A stretch of DNA of 64,000 nt from contig NW_024037059.1 of assembly GCF_015706575.1 (NCBI RefSeq), forward strand, positions 36,218,129 to 36,282,128, given 5' to 3'. Positions 46,536 to 56,034 of this stretch are shown here, piece by piece. Under the pieces are notes generated by a model, which had not been told where the DNA came from, made no database searches, and was given only the letters and a program-made list of their open reading frames with translations. Made by a program: the position numbers and the translations under genes. Source of the DNA: Patiria miniata (taxonomy: Eukaryota > Echinodermata > Asteroidea > Valvatida > Asterinidae). Each line of letters begins with the position of its first letter. Position 1 is the stretch's first letter.

Positions 46536-46867
46536 AGAACTCCAAGAGGAGCAGAAAGCCACACTTGGCGTGATGCGCTTCACACGACAACAACGAGGGG
46601 GGGGGGGGGTTTCAACTCTACCATCCCTACAGCACTGAAAACAGACGCTTTCAGGCTGCAGGCTAGAAAACCAGTGGCAGTGCCACGTGCCAGTGCCCCC
46701 TTTTTTTAGGGGGAAACCGTCAAACCGTTGCACCGTCGTCCATTCGGACCTGCGGCTCACAATCAGCGAAGGACCCGGTCAGTCCCGAACCTCAAACATG
46801 TAAAGAAGACGTCCTAAGTGACATAAGACCTACTGCAATGGAGGTAGGTACGTATATTGTTGATGTA

Positions 46868-47471
46868 CCCTAACGTGGCGCGGCCCCTAACGTGGCGCAC
46901 TTTGATTTTTCGCCTGTAGCGCCTAGCTAGAGCAAAATTTTTAACTGAAATTTCACAGAGAGTGAAATTTCATCAAGTTCTAAACACTCCCGTTCATAAA
47001 TCGCGAGTTTATTTACCCGTTACAAAGTTAAAAGAAAAAATCATTTTGGCGTGATTTTCCGATTTTATTTTCAAGTGCAAAGTGAACCCTTTGAAAATGC
47101 CCCGAAAAATAAGAAAATAATTTTCTGACAAACATCTGGCTGGGTTTGTAAGTAAAGATAATAATGATTTATCAGAATTTATCAAGTTTACAGAAATTCT
47201 TAAATGTTAATTTGGAATTTTCTGAGATTTATTCAAGTGCGCCACGTTAGGGAACACTCCGCCAATTTGTGCCCAATTTCCGGACGCGACCGTCTTTGCA
47301 TGTCGGATTACATTTTATGAAACCGAAATTGTTCACAGAGGTTAAATAGCAAGCATTAATAAGGTAAAAGTACCAGTATTTCACTGCATGAATTTGAGGT
47401 TTATCAACAAAGAGGTTTGGCAACACTACACGAGGAAAGTTGGATAAGCTTCGAAGTGCGCCACGTTAGGG
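46868..47471. mobile_element. ~0.6 kb element with CCCTAACGTGGCGC ends inside the DIRS element
   Basis: CCCTAACGTGGCGC occurs twice at the left (46868 and about 46886), and its reverse complement GCGCCACGTTAGGG occurs twice at the right (47239 and 47458). The ends are therefore duplicated, which suggests either a doubled terminal repeat or one element inserted next to another. It lies between the gag-like and reverse transcriptase frames. The first codons of the apparent RT frame (from 47417) belong to this insertion. Confidence 0.65.
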
Positions 47472-48360
47472 AACACGACTATACAGGCCAAAATTCTGAA
47501 TGGATTAGGGGCCGTTTGGGGCTATATAGCAGTGAATGGGAAAAACTTACTTCAGACAAAGTTATCCTGCAAGCAATTAAAGGGTATCATTTGGAGTTTT
47601 TGGGAATTTATTATTTTCCTCAACAACTTTACACTCCACCTCCGTACAAACTAACATTGGAAGAACAATTCAGTGTTAATGAGGAAAATAGCAAGCTTAT
47701 CAAGAAGGGTGTCATTGAACCCACTTGCTATGAAGATGGACAGTTTGTGTCCAATATTTTTACCCGCAAGAAAAAAGATGGCGGAGTGAGAATCATACTG
47801 GATCTCTCAAACCTCAACAAGACTATTGTGTATAGACACTTCAAAATGGATACATTTGATAACAGCAAAGAACCTCAGAACAAGAAACTGCTATATGGCC
47901 TCATTGGATCTCAAAGATGCGTACTATTCAATACCCATTTCTCTAGAATGCGGGAAATATCTAAAGTTCATGTGGGACAATAAGCTCTATCAATATAGGG
48001 TTCTGCCAAATGGATTGAGTTCTGGGCCACGTTTGTTCACCAAAATCATGAAACCCCCATTTGCTACACTGCGGGGCATGGGACATACTATTACCGGTTA
48101 CATTGATGATACTTGAATTGTTGCACCATCATTGAGTGAGGCCGAGCGATCTGTGCAACTTACTGCCCAAATCCTGCAAAACTTATTTTAAGTTTTTAGG
48201 TTTTATTATTCATCCGGTCAAATCAATGTTCACGCCCTGTCAGGAGATTGAATATTAGGGATTTATTATTAATTCCAAAGAAATGACAGTACGCCTCCCT
48301 GACTCAAAGAAACAAGATATCAAGGCTCATGCCTGTCTGCTCTACAGGCCAAAAAGCTTA
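47472..48360 (+). pseudogene. DIRS reverse transcriptase
   Basis: From about 47505 the protein reads RGRLGLYSSEWEKLTSDKVI, then LIKKGVIEPTCYEDGQFVSN and KKDGGVRIILDLSNLNK, the typical start of a DIRS RT. After a frameshift at about 47860 the next frame has SLDLKDAYYSIPI (motif A aspartate), LPNGLSSGPRLFTK (motif B) and GYIDDT (motif C with the catalytic DD pair). A stop follows at 48114-48116. Downstream frames give KFLGFIIHP and further degraded sequence leading to the RNase H. Catalytic motifs survive but the reading frame does not. Confidence 0.85.
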
Positions 48361-49200
48361 CCATTCGGCATGTGGCCACACTTGTAGGCAAGGTGGTTGC
48401 CTCTTTTCCCGGGGTACAATATGGGCCGTTACATTACCGCACTTTGGAAAGGAAAAAAAAAACAGCCCTCGGAGAGAATTTTTGCCATTTTGATAGACAG
48501 ATGTGTTTGTCAGGCACGGCTCATGAGGAGTTGCATTGGTGGCTTCAGAATGTTGACAGTTCATTTTCCACCATTTCCAGAGGTAAACCTGATTTAGAGT
48601 CTGATGGGTCTACCCATACTGGGGGACGTTGGAAGGCCAGTGAAAGTCTGAAATCAGAGGACGTTCACTTATAACTATCTTGAACTTCTTGCAGCATTTT
48701 TTGCTCTGAAATCTTTCTGTGGGAAAAAGCAAAACTTGCACGTGAGGTTGAACATTGATAACACAACAGCTGTTGCCTACATAGCACACATGGGCGGCTC
48801 CAAGTCTGACAGTTGCAATTTACTGGCAATACAGTTATGGAACTGGTGTATAGACAGGGGTATTTGGGTATCTGCTGCCCATTTACCTGGGGGTACAGAA
48901 CACTATAGCAGATAGAAAATCTCGAGAGTTCCAGGATGAAAAAGAATGGATGCTAAATGGGGAGCTTTTTAATCAGTTGTGGGAACGGGAAAGACCAGAG
49001 ATTGATCTCTTTGCTTCCCGCCTAAATTCACAGCTTTCGGGATTGATATCATGGAATTGATGGAAACCAGACCCAGAAGCAGAGGCAGTTGATGCATTTT
49101 CTGTAAGCTGGGAGTCCCTAAAGTTCTATGCGTTCCCTCCTTTCTGTCTAATAGGCAGATGCCTTAACAAAATTGCTGCGGATAACGCGGAAGGGTTCAT
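48361..49200 (+). pseudogene. DIRS RT connection and RNase H domain
   Basis: The plus strand gives VVASFPGVQYGPLHYRTLER and LHWWLQNVDSSFSTISRG, the RT-RNase H connection. Then LNIDNTTAVAYIAHMGGSKS and GIWVSAAHLPG follow from the RNase H, then ERPEIDLFASRLNSQ, DAFSVSWESLKFYAFPPF and FMIVPKWPTQPWF, the characteristic C-terminal region of DIRS-group RT/RNase H proteins. Several stops and frameshifts lie between these pieces (for example near 48600, 48905 and 49055). Confidence 0.8.
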
Positions 49201-49343
49201 GATAGTTCCCAAATGGCCTACCCAGCCCTGGTTTTCGCAACTGCTAAATATGCTGATTGAGCCGCCAGTGCTATTACCAAAGTCACACAATCTCCTCATA
49301 CAGCCAGTGACTGCAACCCAATTAACCATAACCTCCACCTCCT

Positions 49344-50329
49344 TTGTTGCAGACTGTCCGGCGATCCTTCGAAGGCAGAGGAATTCAAGAGGCAGCTACC
49401 AACATCATCATGTCATCCTGGCGACAATCCACCCAGAAACAGTACAGTGGGTACATCAAACGCTGGATTGACTTTTGCAGTAAGAGGGCGACAAATCCTA
49501 TGCACAACAAATTGCCGTCCACATTGTTACATATTTAACTGAACTTTTTAATGTTGGGCTTAGTTACAACTCGTTAAATGTTGCACGTAGTGCTCTTTCA
49601 TCGTTCGTTGTTTTAGAGGGTTATTCTGCTGTTGGAAATCACCCCTTGATCAGCCGTTTTCTTAAAGGTGCATACACACAAAGGCCCCCTGCACCAAGAT
49701 ACAGTTCAATTTGGGATGTTCCAGTTGTATTTGACTATCTGCGCCGACTGTCTCCAGCCGGCACACTGTCCCTCAAAGACCTGACCCTCAAGTTGGCAAT
49801 GCTGATTGCCTTGGTGACAGCACAGAGAACACAGACTCTGCACAAACTGCGTCTGGACATGATGCAGCTTAAACACGACGTGGTTATCTTCACCATTGCC
49901 GACCTGTTAAAGCAAAGTCGCCCTGGCAATACTGGACTGGTGGTCACCTTGAAAGCATATCCACCAGACAGGCGTTTGTGTGTTCACACCTACCTAAAAC
50001 AGTATCTTGCTCGGACTGAACACCTACGACGCAAGGAACATACCACAGAGCAACAGCTTTTCATCAGTTTCAAACTCCCCCATGCTGCTGTTAGCAAGGA
50101 CACCGTTGCTTGGTGGTTGAACACAGTGCTGCTCCAAGCAGGAGTCGATACATCACAATTCAAGGCGCACTCGACACGAGCAGCGGCAACGTCAGCTGCT
50201 CATAAATTGGGAGTGCCAATTTCAGACATTTTGAAAACTGCAGGGTGGGCGACAGAAACCACCTTTCAAAAGTACTATAACACTCCAAAAATGGCACACA
50301 GCCTGCTTTCCAGTTACGATCCAACTTAA
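49344..50329 (+). pseudogene. DIRS tyrosine recombinase
   Basis: The N-terminal core-binding part (SSWRQSTQKQYSGYIKRWID) is in one frame to about 49500. A frameshift moves to the frame running from 49646 to 50329. In that 227-codon frame the catalytic set is visible: R61 (TAQRTQTL), H175 and R178 (KAHSTRAA), W201 (TAGWATE, in the second His/Trp position) and Y210 or Y211 (FQKYYN). This enzyme joins a circular cDNA to the target in DIRS elements. Only the N-terminal frameshift appears to disable it; the catalytic domain is intact. Confidence 0.88.
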
Positions 50330-50781
50330 GAGGAAAGTCATGCATTCGTGCTGGCTTGAATACAGTCATGAGTTTTATTAACAGTTGTTTTTGAACAAGT
50401 TTGTTGTTTTTCTAAAAATTTACAAAAGGGAGACCCCAATGGTGAGCTGTTGTGCTCACATTTTCAGATAATATGGAGTTTTCAGGTATTTGCCAAGTTT
50501 ATTAACATAAGACACATACAGTGTACATGTATGTCAATTTGTCTTGCCTCTTGCCCAGGATAGGCAATAAATAATTGAGGAATGTGTACCAACATAGTGT
50601 TTCCCTGAACATGAAGGTTTGAGTGCAGTGAAATTAAAGAAGTAAAACAGCACTATAACACAGCTTTGGTTTCATTGCAGTTTTGTTTATTACATTTATG
50701 TGTACACATCAAGACCATTCATGTTAAACACCCTTTGTTTATCATTTATGTGGGCAAGATATTTGACCAGATGCTTTAAAG

Positions 50782-50838
50782 TCTCACGGAATCTCTCGCG
50801 AGATTTCGAAATAAAATGAAGGGATTAAATGAGAACTT
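50782..50838 (+). repeat. DIRS internal complementary region
   Basis: Bases 50782-50818 are the reverse complement of the element's left end (TCTCACGGAATCTCT, then GAGATTTCGAAATAAAATG). Bases 50819-50838 (AAGGGATTAAATGAGAACTT) are the reverse complement of its right end at 51012-51031. The two halves are directly adjacent, so the region is a complement of the joined ends. This is the hallmark of DIRS elements and is thought to template circularisation. Confidence 0.85.
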
Positions 50839-50941
50839 ACCCTTACTCCCACCCTTTTTCAATAAACAGGATCAGTTCTCTATATTTATACCTTACCATG
50901 GGATTCGGTTTTTATTTGATCTCATATCCTTATGCTTTTAA

Positions 50942-51031
50942 TAATGACTGCGCATGCGCGTGGCGGGATCTCACGTAATCTCATATAACCAGGATTAAAT
51001 TTCAAACGGGAAAGTTCTCATTTAATCCCTT
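50942..51031 (+). repeat. Right inverted terminal repeat of the DIRS element
   Basis: TAATGACTGCGCATGCGCGT and GGCGGGATCTCACG at 50942-50975 are the inverse of 44296-44330. The outer extension ends AGTTCTCATTTAATCCCTT at 51031, matching the internal complementary region in inverse orientation. Host polymerase sequence resumes after CATT at 51036. Confidence 0.8.
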
Positions 51032-51035
51032 CATT

Positions 51036-52740
51036 ATACGTGTCTAAAAACTACAGCGAAGAGTCACGACCTATCGATCTGTTTTTGTTTTCTGAGGCAA
51101 CAAGCATCACTACTGCTGGATAAATAATTTGTCGAGATTGGTTTACAACATTACAAAACATAAAAGTAAGAAACGTTTTTGTCGAAAGTGCCTGTGCCAT
51201 CATAGAACGCAAGTTTAATTAGATAGACACATGACCGCGATTGTAATGGCATAAATTCACATCCGTCAAAGATTGTATTTCCTACCGCTAAGCGAAAATA
51301 CGTAAAAAGAGAGTGGGTAGTCGACGAAAACGATCTGCCAATATTAGAATTTAAAAAGTACAGGTTTAAAAAAAAAACACCATTTGTAGTTTACGCCGAC
51401 TTTGAATCGATATTAGAAAAAAACTCGGACGATAAAAAGGACAACACGCAAAAGACAAACATTCACAAAGCAAGCGGTTACACTCGTTGGTAGTAGTTAG
51501 ATGCGACGGCACCAATGCGTATCAAGATACTTATAGAGGTAAAGATGCTGCATCAAAGTTTGTAAATAAAATGTTAAAAATACAAAGCGACATAAATTGT
51601 ATATTTAAAAAAACCCAACCCATGAAATTTAACGAGCGAGCTAAAGAACATCATAATAAAACAAACGCGTGTTGGATTTACGAAACACCAATTTATCCCA
51701 ATTACTCGAGCAACTGTCAGTGCCAAGAAACCCCCCCCCCAAAAAAAAAAACCAGAAAAACGAATCAGTACGAAAACAAAAATGGATTTATCGAGTCTAA
51801 ATGTCTCGACTGTAAAAAGAGAATCAACAAATTTAGAAAGGTGAGAGATCACTGTCACGTCACGGGTAGATATAGAGGTGCCGCGCACGCCTACTGCAAT
51901 CTAATAATTACAAGTTAAACCAGGTTTTACCCCCATACCGGCCGACTTTCACAATCTACAAAATTACGACGCTCACTTGATCATGCAGAGTATTTCAGAG
52001 TACGATGATGAAAAGGAAATACAAGTTATCGCTCAAAATTCGGAAAAGTATATTTCGTTTTCGATCGGAAATATGCGATTTTTAGACTCGTTTAATTTTG
52101 TGGCGTCTTCGTTGGATAGATTATCTAAAGCTTGTCCAAGAGAGTCGTTTAAACTACTCAGAGAACATTTTAATCGTCAAAACACCGACTCGTTGTTATT
52201 GGATACAAAGATTTTAAATGGTACACCACAACACAATTTACCGCGGAAAAAATATTATCTCTCAGGAAAACGTCAAACACTGGTTACTGTTTTGAAGTAG
52301 ATTAAGAATACCCAGACGATCTTCACGATCTGCACACCGATTACCCGCTAGCGCCAGAAAATATCGTCATACCAAAAGAATGGATGTCTGATTATCCAAA
52401 CGATTTATTGGATACCGAACCTAGTAGCAACGTGCAAAAATTAACGTGTACCCTTAATCCTAAACAAAAATATGTTTTGCACTACGTTACGTTGTAGTTG
52501 TATCTGAAACTCGATTTGAAACTTAAAAAGGTGCATCGAGCGCTACAATTTAAGCAAATGCCTTGGATGGCAACTTACATCGACAAAAACACGCAACTCA
52601 GAACAAAAGCGACCTCTGATTTTGAGAAAGACTGTTAAAACAGTCTTTCTGTTCATCAACTTGATGAACAACAGCGTGTTTGGTAAGACGATGTTTGGTA
52701 AGACGATGTTTGGTAAAACAGCGTGTTTGGTAAGACGATT
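51036..52740 (+). pseudogene. Polinton-like DNA polymerase B, middle part
   Basis: Coding sequence resumes immediately (SKNYSEESRPIDLFLFS). It continues in several frames: VYADFES near 51392 (exonuclease motif I), KVRDHCHVTGRYRGAAHAYC near 51840 (the zinc-binding insertion typical of these enzymes), FHNLQNYDAHLIMQS near 51945 (exonuclease motif II), LDSFNFVASSLDRLSKA, then LNPKQKYVLHYVTL and MPWMATYIDKNTQLRTKA. It stops at MNNSVFGKT with a repeated GTTTGGTAAGACGAT. The downstream palm motifs are absent because the sequence then switches to an inverted integrase fragment. At least four frameshifts or stops are present. Confidence 0.8.
52678..52740. repeat. 15-base microduplication in the polymerase GKT region
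   Basis: GTTTGGTAAGACGAT is present three to four times in succession, with small changes (TGGTAAAACAGCGT). It marks the breakpoint between the polymerase and the inverted integrase fragment. It may reflect slippage or templated insertion at a break. Confidence 0.65.
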
Positions 52741-53033
52741 AGTTTAACCGCCTGTGACGGTGCTTTAGCTAATAATCTTGTAGTTTCGTCGTTTATTGCC
52801 TGGATCACGCCGGGTAATCGCTCGACCCATTGCGTGTTTCTACTCTCGGGATTAAACATTTCTTGAGCGTACTGATGACCAAACAGTCTCTCGGCTAGCG
52901 TTCGATTAAATCTTTCTACGATAACCTGCGATCGGTGGTTTCCGGGTTCGCCTACGATAATCTCGACGTTTTTTTAGGTCATCAATTGTTTAAAAGCGTC
53001 TTTAAATTCGGTGTCTACTCTCAACGTTTAAGG
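52741..53033 (-). pseudogene. Polinton retroviral-type integrase fragment
   Basis: Minus-strand translation gives VDTEFKDAFKQLMT, VGEPGNHRSQVIVERFNRTL and ERLFGHQYAQEM, then NPESRNTQWVERLPGVIQAI. The ExxxDAF and ERFNRTLxxxL patterns are those of the catalytic core end of Polinton integrases. One internal stop is present and the first two catalytic acidic residues are missing. The opposite orientation to the polymerase could be native to some Polintons, but both genes are truncated at the shared boundary, so rearrangement is more likely. Confidence 0.75.
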
Positions 53034-53049
53034 ATGGGGATGCTCACGT

Positions 53050-53400
53050 GGGTGCAACAACGGTAAAGATGAAGCTTTCGCGAATGCCTGTGGTAACAGA
53101 TATTGTATTCCCCTGGACATTGACATACTGACTTCACATCACCCTTTTTACTCCAGCGGTTTAAACCAACCTCTGACGTACGAGAGAAAGTTTAACGATC
53201 ACGAAAAAGTCGTCAACAGTACAGATACGTCGGCGATGTATTTTATCTCAGATTTGACTCTCGAATACGAAGTGGTGACCAACAGAGACCTAGCTATCGC
53301 CGTCAAAAATAAATACCGGGGTTAAATGCAATACCTGTTTGATAAAATCCACTCGCTGGAAGTTAGATCCGTCAACAAATTGGACACGCTTTAAAAATAA
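53050..53400 (+). pseudogene. Probable Polinton capsid-type protein fragment
   Basis: An open stretch gives YCIPLDIDILTSHHPFYSSG, then LTYERKFNDHEKVVNST and FISDLTLEYEVVTNRDLA, ending at a stop after KNKYRG (53325). The pattern of a FYxxGL region followed by a xLxLEYExV...LA segment resembles what I know of Polinton and adintovirus-like major capsid proteins; the assignment is tentative. It is only about 80 residues, far shorter than a full capsid protein. Confidence 0.45.
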
Positions 53401-53453
53401 GGCAAAAATGCTCTTATAACGTTTAATCGTTATAAGAGCCTTTTGCTTTGAGA

Positions 53454-54038
53454 TTAAAACTTTTGTTTATTGCTTGTTTGATTTTCTTTTAACGTTTTGC
53501 AGGCTAACACGCAATTAATTTTAACGTGCCCGATCGAGTTATTTAAACGCTCAATCGTTCCCATATCACCGCCATAACGATCGTATTGTAAAACGACTCG
53601 GCAATCATCGTAATAACAATGTTTGTAGTCTTCAGTAAGACCTCTTAAAAAGTCAGTATCGATAAAGAGGTCTGGATTAAATAAATTTTTATTTTTATCG
53701 TAGCGGCGGCAACTCCTGATCCATCTCGAAATAGTGAAGTCTACAGCCTTACCATCATCACTCTTACATTCTCGACATTGCCCTTGGATGCGATTGTGGC
53801 AACATACACTAGAACCGCCGCAATCTTTACATCTGTTATGTTGACGACCGTGTGTACAGATACAAGAACCACCGCAATCTTTACATAAGCTGCGTATTTT
53901 ACCGTGTGTACAGATACTAGAACCACCGCAATCTTTACAATAGTAGCGTTGATGTCCATGTGGACAGATACCAGAACCGCTGCAATCTTTACATATGTCG
54001 CGTCGGCGACCGTGTAGACATTGTCGTTGTTGTTTCAT
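53454..54038 (-). CDS. Cysteine-rich zinc-ribbon repeat protein with HNH-like C-terminus
   Basis: An intact 194-codon frame. Residues 1-95 contain five tandem units of about 17 residues, CKDCGGSSICTHG-like, with a regular CxxC...CxxH pattern. The C-terminal half (DFTISRWIRSCRRYDKN, then CYYDDCRVVLQYDR, GTIERLNNSIGHVKINCVLA) resembles a zinc-binding HNH-type nuclease domain. The combination reminds me of proteins common in large DNA viruses. Upstream in the same frame, to about 54140, there are more CxxC pairs (NVCKVCKSDD, KYKICAECRS), so the original start may be further upstream than 54038. It sits at the right side of the Polinton remnant, which may have carried it. Confidence 0.55.
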   Translation of the reverse strand: MKQQRQCLHGRRRDICKDCSGSGICPHGHQRYYCKDCGGSSICTHGKIRSLCKDCGGSCICTHGRQHNRCKDCGGSSVCCHNRIQGQCRECKSDDGKAVDFTISRWIRSCRRYDKNKNLFNPDLFIDTDFLRGLTEDYKHCYYDDCRVVLQYDRYGGDMGTIERLNNSIGHVKINCVLACKTLKENQTSNKQKF

Positions 54039-54529
54039 TTTACTTCTACACTCAGCGCAGATTTTGTATTTTTCACGGTTTGGTTTGATGCTTAGATCGT
54101 CACTTTTACAAACTTTACAAACGTTTGATTGCGAATAATAATGCGAATAATTTTTGGTTTATTTCATCCCTACACACGATACAAGTCTTATAACTTTCAC
54201 CATTTGATTTCATACCACATTGATTAAGCTTGCATGTTTTATGACATTAAACACAAACGTTTAATATTTTCATTGTTTCTATTTATTATATGATAATAAA
54301 ATAATTTTAAAAAATCTTTTTCTTTTAGCACCTTTTAGCAGGTTTTTAAACAAATGTAACCTAGCTCGTCAACAAATATGACCTAGCTCGTCAACAAAAT
54401 ACAAATGTATTGCTGTAAGTAAATGATAGCAATATTCGAGTATTTACAATTTCTGGCTATTATAATTTTCTCGATTAATCTACAACTTTGTTGCTTCAGC
54501 GACACTAAAATTAAACTCCTTTCTAATTA

Positions 54530-54846
54530 GATTGGAGGACCAAAAACTTGCATTAACGAACGAACAAGATCAAAACACAGAACACAAAGATCGTTTTTGC
54601 GGTGTCGTAGCAGCCGGAAACTCATGAAAGTACTTGGGAAAGGAATATACCGTTAAACATACCGAAGCTCTTGACAGTAAAGAAATCGAGAAGCTGTACC
54701 ATCTGTACGAAACTAAATTTGGAAATGAAACTGTTCAAACTGTTTGTAAATATACTTTTTTATTTTCGAGAGTGTTATCCATTGTTACACCCGTACAAGT
54801 TTTAGTTCTCAATAACATGATTTGGCGTAGACGAGACGAAATCTAA
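54530..54846 (+). pseudogene. Polinton-associated protein fragment, unassigned
   Basis: The frame YTVKHTEALDSKEIEKLYHL is followed by YETKFGNETVQTVCKYT and ends RRRDEI at 54846. The KHTExLDxKxIEKLYxxYETK pattern is one I associate with conserved unknown proteins next to Polinton genes, but I cannot name its function. The upstream part (LALTNEQDQNTEHKDRFCG) is in a related frame with a stop at 54626-54628. Confidence 0.4.
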
Positions 54847-54904
54847 TACTCCTGGTCAAAAAGTATGCTCATTGTTTGAATTTGTTTGGACTAAATTTGA
54901 AATT

Positions 54905-55015
54905 GTTTGACATAAGACGAAATTAAACATTGGAAAATGTATTAAATCGATGTTGCCGGACAAAGGACGAAATTAAAACATTGGAAAATGTACTAAATCG
55001 ATGTTGCCGGACGAA
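54905..55015. repeat. Two-copy ~60 bp tandem duplication
   Basis: The phrase GACGAAATTAAACATTGGAA...AAATCGATGTTGCCGGAC occurs twice in direct succession with two or three differences. It lies at the right edge of the Polinton remnant. A shorter duplication (ACCTAGCTCGTCAACAAA) lies at 54358-54400. Confidence 0.75.
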
Positions 55016-55224
55016 TTGAATATAAGAATCGGTGAATTCGAACGAAAAATGTTTTTATAAAGCACGCGTATCCACCATTATTGGTGCTCAAGCTGCTACA
55101 TCGTTAACCCTGCTTATTGGGCCAATGAAACATTCCAAATACCATCTCGCTCCCTGGGGAGTATACAGCTTGATGCTGCCATTTCGGCCAAAAGCAACTA
55201 AAACAATCACAATAACCATCTCTG

Positions 55225-55320
55225 CCTTCACAGGTACCCATTTACTCCTGGGTGGAGAGAAGCAATGAGTGACAAAGTGTCGTGCCTAAGGGCACACACA
55301 CCACAAACCCACTAGGTGAA
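55225..55320 (+). mobile_element. SINE core-like sequence
   Basis: CCATTTACTCCTGGGTGGAG, then AAAGTGTCGTGCCTAAGGGC resemble a conserved core phrase (AAGTGxCTTGxxCAAGGxCAC) of marine-animal SINEs, also seen at 38700. No tRNA head is visible upstream. Confidence 0.4.
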
Positions 55321-55868
55321 AATTGTTTCCTGGTTCCATTGGGTTGAAACTTGGTATGTACCTAAAACGGGATGTGTTATATTACATTGTATATGAAAGT
55401 TTAAGTGACGTCATCGTGTGTCATGTGATGTCACGTTGAAGATGCATAATTTGAAGCCCTATGAAAATGGCATCATGTATTATTGTATGACACCACCCTC
55501 AATTGTACACATCCCAATATCTAATGCAATGGATGAAACTTGTACTTGTAACTGTACGTGCCAGATATCACCAAAAACAATTGCTGAGACAGCCCTGTGT
55601 TAGTTCACTAACATTAGAAAAATATCAATTAAATATTCAAATAGCCCAGACATAATTGAATTCATAAACAAAAACATACAGTTGTCCTTGACAATCTGTG
55701 AATGACCCTCTTTGGACAGAAATAACCTAGCTTGTAGGGATTAGGGCAGCGGTGTTGCATGAATGCATAAATTCTGTCCATACTTACATGGTATGGTAAT
55801 AGCTCTATTGATGAATATTAATTCAATAGATGTACTTAACCATTGGGTTCTTGTTTTGGTTTCCCCAG

Positions 55869-56034
55869 TTCAAATTTCTCCCAGTTGCACTATTGCCAGC
55901 GTTAATGGTAGTAGCTGGTTGTCTGAGAGGAGCAGTGTATGTGAATGTGTTCTACATGATAAGGACGGATAGACGGTTTCCAGATAAAGACAGAGAGATG
56001 TCAGCAAATGTTGCCGGCATATTTTTGACAATAG
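55869..56034 (+). CDS. CLN3: CLN3/battenin-like protein, penultimate exon
   Basis: Acceptor GGTTTCCCCAG and donor GTATGT bound 166 bases, phase 0 in and phase 1 out. The product FKFLPVALLPALMVVAGCLR, then GAVYVNVFYMIRTDR and REMSANVAGIFLTIG, aligns closely with the C-terminal region of CLN3. There a FLPSIYLVFLIIL helix leads to GLLGGAAYVNTFHNI and a REFAM...TLG segment. The GxxYVNxF motif and the spacing to the acidic RE are conserved. The split glycine codon is completed by exon 57093. Confidence 0.88.

Larger units (their letters stand above)
44271..51031 (+). mobile_element. DIRS-type tyrosine-recombinase retrotransposon, ~6.8 kb
   Basis: Order: left inverted repeat, gag-like frames, reverse transcriptase, RNase H, tyrosine recombinase, internal complementary region, right inverted repeat. 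The terminal repeats are inverted, not split direct repeats, which places it with DIRS rather than Ngaro or PAT. CATT occurs at both host junctions (44267-44270 and 51032-51035). No long target duplication is present and no DDE integrase is found. It interrupts the Polinton polymerase. Frameshifts in gag, RT and recombinase, and three nested insertions (44557-45304, 45871-46046, 46868-47471), show that it is inactive. Confidence 0.88.

Noticed and set aside
44271..51031. Assignment of the retrotransposon to Ngaro or PAT
   Set aside because: Those groups have split direct repeats; here the ends are inverted and an internal complementary region is present, as in DIRS.
53454..53959. Second minus-strand frame of 72 codons rich in valine within the zinc-ribbon gene
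   Set aside because: It is a shifted reading of the cysteine-repeat region; the CxxC/CxxH frame is the meaningful one.
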